The notes beneath the pieces were generated by a model. It was not told the DNA's origin. It searched no databases and saw only the letters and a list, made by a program, of their open reading frames with translations. The position numbers and the translations under genes were made by a program. Source: Pontibacillus salicampi (lineage in GTDB: Bacteria > Bacillota > Bacilli > Bacillales > BH030062). Taken from it: DNA of 64,000 nt. Location: NCBI RefSeq assembly GCF_042434395.1, contig NZ_JBHLTP010000011.1, positions 464,906 to 528,905 of the forward strand, given 5' to 3'. Positions 16,722-24,652 of this stretch are shown here, piece after piece (positions within the stretch are counted from its first letter, which is position 1; every line of letters begins with the position of its first letter).

Positions 16722-16838
16722 TTGAGCAAAAGAAGCAAATCAAAGCGTTTTGTTCAGCAAGGAAAAGATGCCGTTAAGAAACATGATGAGCGATTTCCTT
16801 ATCGCGAAACCTTCTCTGAAGTAGAGAAGAAACGTTAA
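16722..16838 (+). CDS. Very basic 38-residue protein
   Basis: Starts at TTG 16722 (MSKRSKSKRFVQQGKDAVKKHDERFPYRETF) behind GGGGGGA; the longer frame begins before a transcription terminator and is unlikely. Rich in Lys/Arg with a polar C-terminus (SEVEKKR). I do not recognise the family. It lies just after the yitU terminator and 33 bases ahead of another TTG-started small gene, so the two are probably cotranscribed. It could be a spore or nucleic-acid-associated small protein, but nothing proves it. Confidence 0.55.
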   Translation: MSKRSKSKRFVQQGKDAVKKHDERFPYRETFSEVEKKR

Positions 16839-16871
16839 CAGTCGCTTATTATACTGTGGGAGGTTTTCAGG

Positions 16872-17072
16872 TTGCAGAAAAGAAATAACTTATTCGAACA
16901 GGCGAAAGATGCTGTCAATAATATTACCAACCGCAATGGAGCTGCCAGCCAAGAAGAGATCAGCATTGCGAAGAACTGTATAAACTCAGCTCGCTCCAAT
17001 GCTTCTGAAGAAGAACAGTCTCAATTGCAGGAGTTCCAAAACGAAATCGAACGCCACGAAGGGTTACGTTAA
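16872..17072 (+). CDS. Small helical protein, DUF3813-like
   Basis: 66 residues from TTG 16872, ribosome binding site GGGAGGTTTTCAGG. Sequence NLFEQAKDAVNNITNRNG, then EEISIAKNCINSARSNASEEEQSQLQEFQNEIERHE, predicts two to three helices. The pattern of an AKDAV helix and a second helix with AKN.I.SA...ASEEEQ.QLQE resembles the DUF3813 family found beside yitU-type genes in Bacillaceae. Function unknown. A strong terminator follows and is shared with the convergent dps. Confidence 0.65.
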   Translation: MQKRNNLFEQAKDAVNNITNRNGAASQEEISIAKNCINSARSNASEEEQSQLQEFQNEIERHEGLR

Positions 17073-17086
17073 TCTCTTTCACGTGT

Positions 17087-17119
17087 AGAAAGCAGCGACT
17101 AAGCGTCGCTGCTTTCTTT
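17087..17119. terminator. Bidirectional terminator
   Basis: AGAAAGCAGCGAC, loop TAAGC, GTCGCTGCTTTCT with T on one side and A on the other; it serves both converging genes and reaches the dps stop codon. Confidence 0.85.
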
Positions 17120-17609
17120 ATTCCTTCTCTTTTGTTAAATATGCGCTAAATAACCAATGCAGCTTTTCATAATAGGTTAGTGCTTCTTCTACTAACCCAC
17201 CTGTGTACGCGCTATCATTATTCTCACTTATTTCTCTAAGCTGCCTAATAATGGTTTGAAGATCATCGACTACCACCTTTGCTACTGACGGACCATTGGG
17301 ATGAATATCATTAGGCAGTTCCTTAATTGTAGATAGTTGTAACGCTTCAGACAACGAACCAGTTGGATAGTACCCAAGCATTTTAACACGCTCTGCAATA
17401 ACATCAATTTCATCTCCAATGTGTTCATAAAGTTCTTGAGTCTTCGCATGAATATCAAAAAAACTTTGCCCTACAACATTCCAATGCAAATTATGGACTT
17501 TTACGAACAACACCATCAAGTTTGCTAAGTATTCATTTAAAGCTTGTGCTGCCGATCTTGCGTCACGGGGGTTCAACCCTAAATCTTGAGCATTTACTTT
17601 ATAATTCAT
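17118..17609 (-). CDS. dps: Dps-family ferritin-like protein
   Basis: 163 residues, four-helix ferritin fold. Dps proteins form dodecamers that oxidise and store iron and protect DNA from peroxide. The ferroxidase signature is VKVHNLHWNVVGQSFFDIHAKTQELYEHIGDEIDVIAERV (residues about 37-76) with the paired histidines, aspartate and glutamate in place, and YYEKLHWLFSAYL at the C-terminus. The start is ATG 17609 after AGGAGGGGAAAGGG. In Bacillus such genes (dps, mrgA) are SigB or PerR controlled; I see no convincing box here. Confidence 0.93.
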   Translation of the reverse strand: MNYKVNAQDLGLNPRDARSAAQALNEYLANLMVLFVKVHNLHWNVVGQSFFDIHAKTQELYEHIGDEIDVIAERVKMLGYYPTGSLSEALQLSTIKELPNDIHPNGPSVAKVVVDDLQTIIRQLREISENNDSAYTGGLVEEALTYYEKLHWLFSAYLTKEKE

Positions 17610-17903
17610 CTCCCTTTCCCCTCCTAATATTGCATCTCCTTGACTAGTTTATGAGAGGAAGGGTTGTCTTTACGCTATTTTTTTAAGTTATATGCTCCCG
17701 TAATCTTCCACGTATGGGCTTGTACCAGCAGTTAGCATTAAATTAACAGACGTTTATGTAAGAACAGCGTTCATTACATCAACTACTCACAGGTAATAGG
17801 TGGAAAATACTCCTTACCAAAGGTTGATGCAGTCTAAGCCCTTGTTTTCTGTGCGGGAAAGGGACATAGTATATTTCACACCTGCATAAATTGGCTAAAC
17901 ACT

Positions 17904-18650
17904 TCACTGTTTTCGGAATAAATATAAAGCAAATCCTAGCGTTTCTCTCCCATATTGCAAATAATGCTTTCGCCATTCTTTAATTTTCGCTAGCATCTCT
18001 GGACAGTCTGTATCTTCTGGATGATAGTAGCAGTAGTCTTCAATGGATTTCGAATACAACCATTCATATGCATCCCATTCATCCTGGCTAGATACAACGG
18101 ACCAAATAGGGGTTAAACCGTAATCATCTCCAAACAAAACGTTCTCAGAATGGGAGAGCAGCTCCTGCTCTTCCGCTCCTAAAAAGGAAAGGTAAGCTGG
18201 GTTTGGCTTTTTTGCCCAGAAGCCTTCCCCTACAAGAACATAGCCACCTTTGATAACTAAACCCGACAATGTATTTAGAGTATCCTTATACGTTCCAATA
18301 GCGTGAGAAGCCCCTATACAAACAGCTGCATTATACGATGGAGAAAGTGTGGGGAGAATTTCCTTCGCGTCGTTTTCATAAATAGTTAGTCTAGACAACA
18401 TCCCTTTATTTTCCGCTTCTTTTCTGCATTGATCTGCAAATGCAGCGGTTCGTTCAATGGCTGTACAGCTCGCCCCATATTTGTGTATGAGACGGAACAG
18501 TATTTCTCCCTTCCCTGCACCTACATCTAAAACGCGGCTAGCCTCATTCAGATTTAATAGGTCAATAATCTGATCTACTTTATCTGCACGGATCGGATTA
18601 TAAAACTGGTGTTGCTTATGTGCAATGGTAGAAAATTTGGTTTGGTCCAT
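17904..18650 (-). CDS. Class I SAM-dependent methyltransferase
   Basis: 248 residues. Motif I is VLDVGAGKGEILFRL (about 40-54), followed by the acidic residue in TAIERTAAF, motif II NAAVCIGASHAIG and motif III LVIKGGYVLVGEGFWAKKP. The N-terminal FYNPIRADKVDQIIDLLNL and the YxxE-rich C-terminal half (YEWLYSKSIEDYCYYHPEDTDCPEM) resemble small-molecule methyltransferases of the UbiE/Methyltransf_25 type. Substrate unknown. Monocistronic; the 294 bases after it toward dps hold no gene that I can support. Confidence 0.85.
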   Translation of the reverse strand: MDQTKFSTIAHKQHQFYNPIRADKVDQIIDLLNLNEASRVLDVGAGKGEILFRLIHKYGASCTAIERTAAFADQCRKEAENKGMLSRLTIYENDAKEILPTLSPSYNAAVCIGASHAIGTYKDTLNTLSGLVIKGGYVLVGEGFWAKKPNPAYLSFLGAEEQELLSHSENVLFGDDYGLTPIWSVVSSQDEWDAYEWLYSKSIEDYCYYHPEDTDCPEMLAKIKEWRKHYLQYGRETLGFALYLFRKQ

Positions 18651-18741
18651 CGAAACCTCCTAGAGTATAGTGACTCGGTACTCTTTCCTCCTAACGGGAG
18701 TGTAACAAATATTGCATTGTGCTTCTATACGTTTCATACCG

Positions 18742-19167
18742 TCAGTTAACCCATTCATACAATTTCACAAGAGCAATACCAAACAGGAAATGCGCTCCAA
18801 ACCACAAGCTAATAGCATTTGAATCTGTTAAAGAAGGAGTTTCCTTAATAGCAAGCTCAGTTAACGGAAAATACGTAAGGGCTGCCATAACACTCAACAG
18901 TAATGCAATAGACCACCTGCTGTTTCGTCCTCCGTCTGTAAATTGTTTAATCCAGACCACATACGTAATACCTATTGCCCACGCAATTGTTAAATGAAAC
19001 AACCACTCTATCCATAAAGGCCATGCAATATTACCAACTATAGGGATGAAATCAACATTTAATAATAATGTGTACACTAAAATTCCTGATGTAGCTTCCA
19101 TCAGCCATAATACAAGCCCAAGCAGGAACCCTGTAATCGTTCCAATCAGGAATCCCTTTTTTATCAT
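18742..19167 (-). CDS. Four-segment membrane protein, uncharacterised
   Basis: 141 residues with hydrophobic segments at about 5-22, 28-50 (VYTLLLNVDFIPIVGNIAWPLW), 54-71 and 84-105, and a fifth weaker one at 117-137 (SLWFGAHFLFGIALVKLYEW). PLWIEWLFHLTIAWAIGITYVVW is reminiscent of YagU/DUF1440-type membrane proteins but I am not certain. Ribosome binding site GGGGGGGAAGAGG. It is transcribed toward the methyltransferase gene with a 90-base gap. Confidence 0.7.
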   Translation of the reverse strand: MIKKGFLIGTITGFLLGLVLWLMEATSGILVYTLLLNVDFIPIVGNIAWPLWIEWLFHLTIAWAIGITYVVWIKQFTDGGRNSRWSIALLLSVMAALTYFPLTELAIKETPSLTDSNAISLWFGAHFLFGIALVKLYEWVN

Positions 19168-19396
19168 ACCTCTTCCCCCCCCTTTTTGTCTGAAGCAAAG
19201 TAATGCTATTGCCTATATTGTAAGCTAATCCCTGTTGAAAATAATAATGTGAATATGCTATCTTGCACTCTGTTATGTTCAATATATCACAATAACAACC
19301 AAAATTCGTGAAATTGATTGGTTTCAATCCATTACCTTTCTTTTGTCTTTGGTTATTTCATGCTAATATATGAATGAGTACATGAGGAGGGATAGT

Positions 19397-19660
19397 ATGG
19401 CTGTACAAGCACACGAAACACCTAACCCAAATGCTTTTAAATTCACAACAGATCGTCTGATTTTCGAAGGCGACGGAAGCGTTTCTGTTATGCCTGGACA
19501 AACAAGTGACCACAAAATATTAAACGATCTTATGGCAGTGGAGGGCGTTGACAACGTATTCGGTTTTCAAAACTTCATCACTGTGAATAAAAAATCTGAT
19601 GCTAATTGGGATGAAATGGTCCCAAAGGTAAAAGAAGTATTCGAAACTTACGGTTACTAA
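19397..19660 (+). CDS. Nfu/NifU N-terminal domain protein
   Basis: 87 residues from ATG 19397 (MAVQAHETPNPNAFKFTTDRLI) behind GAGGAGGGATAG. The pattern ETPNPNAFKF...G..SV..G....ILNDLMAVEGVDNVFGFQNFITVNK is the Nfu N-terminal domain. It lacks the CxxC Fe-S-binding C-terminal domain of full Nfu, so it probably assists rather than carries clusters. Stand-alone versions are common in Bacillaceae. A strong terminator follows. Confidence 0.88.
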   Translation: MAVQAHETPNPNAFKFTTDRLIFEGDGSVSVMPGQTSDHKILNDLMAVEGVDNVFGFQNFITVNKKSDANWDEMVPKVKEVFETYGY

Positions 19661-19664
19661 AGAG

Positions 19665-19712
19665 AAAGAAAGCGGGGCGTCCCTTTGTTCATAGGACTGC
19701 CCCGCTTTTTTT
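19665..19712. terminator. Terminator of Nfu-N gene (bidirectional)
   Basis: AAAGCGGGGC-TCC pairs with AGGA-GCCCCGCTTT, then seven T; the reverse direction can terminate the BsuPI-domain gene. Confidence 0.85.
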
Positions 19713-19716
19713 GTGC

Positions 19717-20529
19717 TTATGAAAAAGATTCCAGCTTAAATGATTTTCGGATAGGTTCGCCTGCTGACGATTCGATGGTAAATACAACAGTGAGTGTACC
19801 GTTCTTTGGTATGTCTGCCTTCGGAATAGTAATATCCACCTTATATGAAAAGGAACCATTTTTTTGGACCTCTTTCTGTTTAACTTCTGTCTTCTCAATA
19901 ATAAGGTTATGCCCGTCCTCTACCGAATAATGGAGGGCTGCATCATTGTCTTGAATGGTTCCTGTAACGGTGTAATTTCCATTGGAACCATTTATCGTAA
20001 CATCCCTTAACACCTTATCATTATCCGGAATCACGAAAGTAATTGTTTCCACGAAAGGTTTGGCCTCAAGCGACTGACCGTTTAATGTATCCACTAGTAA
20101 TGTCGTTTCCAATTGATACGTACCTGGTGTGACTTCGTTACCTTCCTTATTGGTATAATCCCATTGCTCCTCCATTTCCCATATATCGTTAGGAGGAATA
20201 GTTTCTTCTTCCACAGCTTGAGTGAACATTTTTCCTTCAGAGGATTTGAACACTTCTTCTCCTTGTTGGTTCGTTACAATCATCTCTGCCTTTTGACCAG
20301 AACGAAAGGAAATGGTAACGTCTTTATCCGATTGATTTGATAGAGAGGCATTGAAGGTCGCTTGGCTTTCCAATGGCTTAGCTGTAGTAGAGAATTCTAA
20401 TTGCTCTATCAGGGCTTGCATACTATTCTCCCCTTCTGGAGGCTCTCCCTCATCAGAGGTACTGTCGACCGCTTTTGCACATCCAGCTGTCGCTGCCACT
20501 AGTAACAAAATCATCCATACACGTCTCAT
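19717..20529 (-). CDS. Lipoprotein with BsuPI (proteinase inhibitor-like) domain
   Basis: 270 residues from ATG 20529 (MRRVWMILLLVAATAGC, lipobox ATAGC), ribosome binding site AAGGGGGCAAC; the longer frame to 20649 overlaps the next gene and is not used. After an acidic linker comes a BsuPI-type beta domain (FNASLSNQSDKDVTISFRSGQKAEMIVTN, EVFKSSEGKMFTQAVEEETIPPND) and a second beta domain (VTINGSNGNYTVTGTIQDNDA). BsuPI is named after an intracellular inhibitor of Bacillus; exported versions have no proven inhibitor role. Attached to the outer face of the membrane. Confidence 0.85.
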   Translation of the reverse strand: MRRVWMILLLVAATAGCAKAVDSTSDEGEPPEGENSMQALIEQLEFSTTAKPLESQATFNASLSNQSDKDVTISFRSGQKAEMIVTNQQGEEVFKSSEGKMFTQAVEEETIPPNDIWEMEEQWDYTNKEGNEVTPGTYQLETTLLVDTLNGQSLEAKPFVETITFVIPDNDKVLRDVTINGSNGNYTVTGTIQDNDAALHYSVEDGHNLIIEKTEVKQKEVQKNGSFSYKVDITIPKADIPKNGTLTVVFTIESSAGEPIRKSFKLESFS

Positions 20530-20575
20530 AGTTGCCCCCTTTTCTGTCTCCCGTTTTACTGTCTTCGACGATAAA

Positions 20576-21421
20576 TTAGTTATCCCTTCTGAAGAAACCA
20601 AATATACCAGTAGTTTGGACAATATTTGTAAAGGCTTGTGGGTCAACATCTTTTATTATGTGCTCTAAATCGTACAGCTCATAACGGGTTATTACCATCA
20701 TCAGCATATCCTTGTCCTGTTTCGTAAAGGCACCTCGAGCTGGGAAGGTTGTGATGCCACGAACCATCTTTGCATGAATGGCTTTTTCTAATTCCTCTGC
20801 TTCGGTTGTAATAATCATGGCTGTCAGCTTTTCGTGACGAGTGTGGATCGCATCAATAATACGGGTGGATACATATAAGGTTACAATAGTATAAAGTGCC
20901 TTTTCCCAATCATATAACAAACCGGCAAGAATAATGATGGATGCATTCATTACGAAAAAATATGTACCGATAGGACGATCTCTAATTCTCGACAGGACCA
21001 TGGCTACTATGTCCATACCACCTGTGGAGGCTCCCCATTTCAACGTCATTCCAATTCCTACAGCTGCTATCACTCCGCCGAATACGGAATTTAACAAGAT
21101 ATCCTCCGATAGCTGCAAAACCGGAATAAATTCAAGAAATGCTGTAGTGGAAAAGACGGAAATCATACTATATATCGTAAAACCTCTGCCGACCTTAAAC
21201 CAGCCTAACAGAATAACCGGTATGTTTAAGAGAAATAATAGAATCCCTGTACTTACCCCTATGCCTAAATAGTCTTGAGAAAGGCTTGAAATAAGCTGAG
21301 CAACTCCTGTAAATCCGCTTGCGTACACATTTGCTTTAATTAAGAATAGGTTTAGCGAAATAGCATTCAGTGCTGCTCCGAAAATTACTACAAAAAATCG
21401 TTTGAACTCAAATATGAACAT
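20576..21421 (-). CDS. YitT-family membrane protein (DUF161/DUF2179)
   Basis: 281 residues: five or so membrane segments (residues about 8-30, 48-75, 77-100, 107-130, 150-175) with the family motif GASTGGMDIVAMVLSR, then a cytoplasmic DUF2179 domain (KLTAMIITTEAEELEKAI, RGITTFPARGAFTKQDKDMLMMVI). B. subtilis has several paralogues including YitT, and this gene sits in the yit cluster, so it is probably the YitT equivalent. Transport function is suspected but unproven. Confidence 0.88.
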   Translation of the reverse strand: MFIFEFKRFFVVIFGAALNAISLNLFLIKANVYASGFTGVAQLISSLSQDYLGIGVSTGILLFLLNIPVILLGWFKVGRGFTIYSMISVFSTTAFLEFIPVLQLSEDILLNSVFGGVIAAVGIGMTLKWGASTGGMDIVAMVLSRIRDRPIGTYFFVMNASIIILAGLLYDWEKALYTIVTLYVSTRIIDAIHTRHEKLTAMIITTEAEELEKAIHAKMVRGITTFPARGAFTKQDKDMLMMVITRYELYDLEHIIKDVDPQAFTNIVQTTGIFGFFRRDN

Positions 21422-21618
21422 ATGCTGCCTCCTTTAGATGAACGAATGCCCTTCTTCTTTGTATCACCCTTTCATGTACAAAATCAAGCCTTCCTTTATT
21501 TTCCCTAGATTCAGTATTTCAATCCATAGTCCCTTATTTTGCTCATAAAACCTTTGACTATGTCTATGGATAAGATTACACTATTGACAAAAGGCCTAAT
21601 GGAAAAGAAGGTGAACAT

Positions 21619-22479
21619 ATGAGTGTTCAAATTATTGCAGATTCCGCATGTGACTTACCCGATTCCCTTATCCATGATTATGGAATTGATCGTGTTTCAC
21701 TTACGGTACATTTAGATGATAAAGATTATTTAGATGCAAAAACAATCGACTCCAAAGAAGTGTATGATGCCATGCGTGCTGGAAAAGCTCCAAAGACTTC
21801 GCAAGTTTCCCCACAAGCATTCAAGGAATTATTCGAATCCTATGCCAAGGCAGGCCAGCCTTGTGTTTATCTTGCGTTCTCCTCTGAACTTTCTGGTACA
21901 TATCAAACCGCTGTCATGATGAAGCAGGAAGTAGAGGAAGAGTACCCTGACTTAAATTTACACATCGTAGATACCCATTGCGCTTCCCTTGGCTATGGTT
22001 TAGTCGTCCTTCGTGCTGCTCAATTGGCGCAAGAAAACGCTAGTCTGGAAGACATAATGGAAATGGCAGCATACCATAAGGATCATATGGAGCATATTTT
22101 CACAGTGGATGATTTGGAATATTTAAAAAGAGGCGGCCGTGTCAGTAAGGCTGCTGCTTTTGTAGGCACTATGCTAAAAATAAAGCCTCTTCTTCACGTT
22201 GAGGATGGGAAGCTAATTCCCCTTGAGAAAATTCGTGGCACGAAGAAAGTGTTAAGTCGAATGGTAGAGGTTATGGAGGAGCGAGCTGATGATGTATCTC
22301 ACCAAACTATTGCCATTAGTCACGGAGATGATTTAGAGCGTGCGGAGCAGTTGGCAGCTTTAATTCAGGAAGCGTTTCAGCCAAAAGATATTTTAATCAA
22401 TCCCGTCGGATCTTCAATTGGGGCTCATTCTGGTCCAGGCACCATAGCGCTATTTTTCTTAAACGCCCCTTATAAATAA
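21619..22479 (+). CDS. DegV family fatty-acid-binding protein (YitS-like)
   Basis: 286 residues. DegV proteins bind a fatty acid and hand it to fatty-acid kinase FakA. Hallmarks: VQIIADSACDLPDSL, LAFSSELSGTYQTA, VDTHCASLGYG, VDDLEYLKRGGRVSKAAAFVGTMLKIKPLL and the C-terminal GSSIGAHSGPGTIALFF. In B. subtilis YitS is the DegV protein of this neighbourhood. Good ribosome binding site AAGAAGGTG. A terminator follows, and the next gene's Shine-Dalgarno lies inside that hairpin. Confidence 0.92.
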   Translation: MSVQIIADSACDLPDSLIHDYGIDRVSLTVHLDDKDYLDAKTIDSKEVYDAMRAGKAPKTSQVSPQAFKELFESYAKAGQPCVYLAFSSELSGTYQTAVMMKQEVEEEYPDLNLHIVDTHCASLGYGLVVLRAAQLAQENASLEDIMEMAAYHKDHMEHIFTVDDLEYLKRGGRVSKAAAFVGTMLKIKPLLHVEDGKLIPLEKIRGTKKVLSRMVEVMEERADDVSHQTIAISHGDDLERAEQLAALIQEAFQPKDILINPVGSSIGAHSGPGTIALFFLNAPYK

Positions 22480-22482
22480 TCT

Positions 22483-22530
22483 CCCCCCTTTTTACACACG
22501 CTAATATCAGGTGTAGAAAGGGGGTTTTTT
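22483..22530 (+). terminator. Terminator of degV-type gene overlapping next ribosome binding site
   Basis: CCCCCTTT.TACAC (22484-22497) pairs with GTGTA.AAAGGGGG (22511-22524), then six T. The 3' arm AAAGGGGG is also the only Shine-Dalgarno sequence for the DUF3941 start at 22532. Confidence 0.8.
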
Positions 22531-22531
22531 C

Positions 22532-22657
22532 ATGACGTCTGATAATGATAAAAAGGCACGTGACAAGAATGCTATCCGCGCCAAGAAAAATGAGGAACGA
22601 GAAGCTTCCCGCCAGCATGGGGAGCGTCAATTTTCAAAAAAAACTGACCATAAATAG
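22532..22657 (+). CDS. DUF3941 small protein
   Basis: 41 codons read by hand: MTSDNDKKARDKNAIRAKKN, then EEREASRQHGERQFSKKTDHK. Highly charged and lacking hydrophobic segments. The pattern of K/R-rich helices ending in GxxQFSKKTDHL/K is the DUF3941 family of small Bacillus proteins. The Shine-Dalgarno lies in the 3' arm of the preceding terminator with correct spacing, so translation from read-through RNA would need the hairpin to open. An sspL-like gene follows 41 bases later. Confidence 0.75.
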   Translation: MTSDNDKKARDKNAIRAKKNEEREASRQHGERQFSKKTDHK

Positions 22658-22698
22658 CTCGAATGAAATGGAACTTACGGATAGCAGGAGGTGGTCAT

Positions 22699-22839
22699 AT
22701 GGGTAAAGGCAAAAATCGAGATGCAGGTAAACAAATCGCGTCGAGTGTTAACCCACAAGGGCGTACGGAAGATAGTGCTGATCAACAGGCTCATTCCAAA
22801 CTCGAAGAAAGAGCCAAAAAAAGCAATACAAAACTATAG
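22699..22839 (+). CDS. sspL: Small acid-soluble spore protein L
   Basis: 46 codons read by hand: MGKGKNRDAGKQIASSVNPQ, then GRTEDSADQQAHSKLEERAKKSNTKL. The ending KLEERAKKSNTK and the VNPQG segment are diagnostic of SspL, a minor small acid-soluble spore protein made in the forespore. Ribosome binding site GGAGGTGGTC. A terminator follows directly. This is firm evidence of a spore-former. Confidence 0.88.
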   Translation: MGKGKNRDAGKQIASSVNPQGRTEDSADQQAHSKLEERAKKSNTKL

Positions 22840-22844
22840 CTTGC

Positions 22845-22873
22845 TGAGAGCCTGAAATCAGGCTCTCTTTTTA
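22845..22873 (+). terminator. Terminator of sspL
   Basis: GAGAGCCTGA, ATCAGGCTCTC and five T. Confidence 0.85.
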
Positions 22874-23236
22874 CATCCTTTCAGATTTATAATCAATGCT
22901 ATCCGTTTTTTCCATAATAGCAGCACATAATAGGTGCGAGGACCGAAGAGCTACGATGTAATTTTTCTGCTGCGTCTTAATCATTAACCGCCTCTTTTCC
23001 AAAGCAGGAAAGCCGATAAAGCTAGCGTCCTTCTCCGCATTAAAGGAATGGATGCCCCGGAGCTCATAGATTGCATCAAGGTCAATAACGGCTCTCCTCC
23101 AGCCTCCCTTCACAGTTACCTTCTCCTCATCGACGTTCCAGGAGGTTTTACTCCCATATAGAAATCCGAACAGCAGCACAACAAGTGCTACCCCTATAAC
23201 TAAATACAAAATACCCTTCCTTTCATACGTTCCCAT
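22871..23236 (-). CDS. Membrane protein with PH-like domain
   Basis: 121 residues: one membrane segment (about 8-27, GILYLVIGVALVVLLFGFLYG) followed by a soluble beta-rich domain (SWNVDEEKVTVKGGWRRAVIDLDAIYELRGI, FPALEKRRLMIKTQQKNYIVALRS) with the strand pattern of bacterial pleckstrin-homology domains (YdbS/YcxB kind). The conserved look of VTVKGG..R.VIDLDAI supports this. No partner is adjacent, and its ligand is unknown. Its stop overlaps the sspL terminator. Confidence 0.65.
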   Translation of the reverse strand: MGTYERKGILYLVIGVALVVLLFGFLYGSKTSWNVDEEKVTVKGGWRRAVIDLDAIYELRGIHSFNAEKDASFIGFPALEKRRLMIKTQQKNYIVALRSSHLLCAAIMEKTDSIDYKSERM

Positions 23237-23326
23237 TTCGAGAACGAGAGGATAACAAAAATATTACACCTCATGTAACATTCCCCTTCTCTATACGTCT
23301 AACTGTTTAAAAAGGGGGAAATTAGT

Positions 23327-24268
23327 ATGTTGAAACGTAAATGGTTATGGCTAGTTTGTTTCATTGTACTACTTACTGCATGTAGCAATGCAAATGAAAA
23401 TTCCACACAAGAAAGCTCTGATTTTTCTGCAGAACAAGGGGAAAATGCAAAAAATTCTCAAGATAGCGCTGATCATTCAGCAACTGAATCTATTGAATCC
23501 TCTCAAGAAGAGCAGCCTTCTGTCGGGGCAGTTAAACAAGCCTCAAAGGCAAATCTAACCAATCAAGAGGATAAAATGATTATTTATAACGGGGATTTGA
23601 CTGTTAAAACAAAGGATTATGAGGAGTTTTATCAAGAGTTAGAACAACTCATTCAAGATAAGAACGGCTATATGGTCCATACTTCTACTCACCAAAATGA
23701 ACAGGAGCAAATGCAAGCTACTATTACGCTGCGCGTACCAAAGGAACAATTTTATCCTTTTGTCCATAGTGTTCCTTCCATAAGTGATGAAATATCACAT
23801 TCTAATATTAATGGAGAGGATGTTACTGAGCAATATGTTGATTTAGAGTCTCGTTTGAAAGCAAAGGAAAAAATTGAAGAGCGTCTGTTATCTTTTATGG
23901 ATAAAGCGGAAAAAACTGAGGATTTAATCGCTATCTCCAAGGATTTAGAAAGGGTGCAAGAAGAGATAGAGACGATTCAAGGAAGAATGAAGTACTTACA
24001 AAATCAGAGTGATTTCTCTACCTTAACATTAAACATACAAGAAACAAAGGTGACGGTTTCTGGAAGCAATAGGGATGACTTGCAAACGTGGGTCAAAACG
24101 AAGCAAGCTTTACAGAATTCATGGAATGGGATTCTTGCCTTCTTTTCCTTTACATTTGTAGCAGTGATAGGCTACTCCCCTGTGCTGGCACCTATTCTAT
24201 TACTAACCGTACTTGCTGTCTTCTATCTAAGAAAAAGGAAATCATCACCTAAAAACGATGGAGAGTAA
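23327..24268 (+). CDS. DUF4349 lipoprotein
   Basis: 313 residues. Lipobox LLTAC at about 15-19, low-complexity Ser/Glu/Gln linker, then a DUF4349 domain: MIIYNGDLTVKTKDYEEFYQELEQLIQDKNGYM, TLRVPKEQFYPFVHSV, EDVTEQYVDLESRLKAKEKIEERLLSFMDKA, a coiled-coil stretch (LERVQEEIETIQGRMKYLQNQ) and a C-terminal membrane segment (about 275-300) ending in RKRKSS. It is thus anchored at both ends outside the membrane. Function unknown. The Shine-Dalgarno GGGGGAAA precedes ATG 23327. Confidence 0.85.
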   Translation: MLKRKWLWLVCFIVLLTACSNANENSTQESSDFSAEQGENAKNSQDSADHSATESIESSQEEQPSVGAVKQASKANLTNQEDKMIIYNGDLTVKTKDYEEFYQELEQLIQDKNGYMVHTSTHQNEQEQMQATITLRVPKEQFYPFVHSVPSISDEISHSNINGEDVTEQYVDLESRLKAKEKIEERLLSFMDKAEKTEDLIAISKDLERVQEEIETIQGRMKYLQNQSDFSTLTLNIQETKVTVSGSNRDDLQTWVKTKQALQNSWNGILAFFSFTFVAVIGYSPVLAPILLLTVLAVFYLRKRKSSPKNDGE

Positions 24269-24341
24269 ATCTACCATGCCCCTTTTCAAATGTTAAATAT
24301 ATGTTAACATAATATTAACAATTCAAAGGGGGATTTAAACC

Positions 24342-24542
24342 ATGCACCTGGAGAAGCTCTCTGAAGCTTATCAGCGCGAAAAAGGTCATGAGCCTGAAAC
24401 AGCTAACCAGTTACTAGATTATTGCCAGCATTTATATGTAAATGGTACACTCGATTCTCAGTCGTATCGATCCTTGTTTCAGCTGCTACATGAAAAAGGT
24501 GCGCAGTCTTCTCATAAAGAGACACAGACACAACCGGTTTAA
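24342..24542 (+). CDS. YppF family protein
   Basis: 66 residues: MHLEKLSEAYQREKGHEPETANQLLDYCQHLYVNGTLDSQSYRSLFQLLHEKGA. The N-terminal LEKL.E.Y..EKGHEP.TAN.LLD and C-terminal Y+LF..L.E+GA match YppF, a small helical protein of unknown function in Bacillus. Ribosome binding site AAGGGGGA. Terminator directly after the stop. Confidence 0.8.
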   Translation: MHLEKLSEAYQREKGHEPETANQLLDYCQHLYVNGTLDSQSYRSLFQLLHEKGAQSSHKETQTQPV

Positions 24543-24549
24543 TCCATTT

Positions 24550-24576
24550 CCGATGTATTTACATCGGTTTTTTTTA
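24550..24576 (+). terminator. Terminator of yppF-like gene
   Basis: CCGATGT, loop, ACATCGG, then nine T. Confidence 0.9.
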
Positions 24577-24652
24577 TGCAATTTTTTTTGGGTTCATAAA
24601 TATCCGAGTGGTGGATAAGCTAATGGTATCTACCTTCGTAAGGAGTTATATT

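Noticed and set aside
17640..17903. Intergenic stretch between dps and the methyltransferase as a possible small RNA
   Set aside because: No promoter-terminator pair or convincing stem found.
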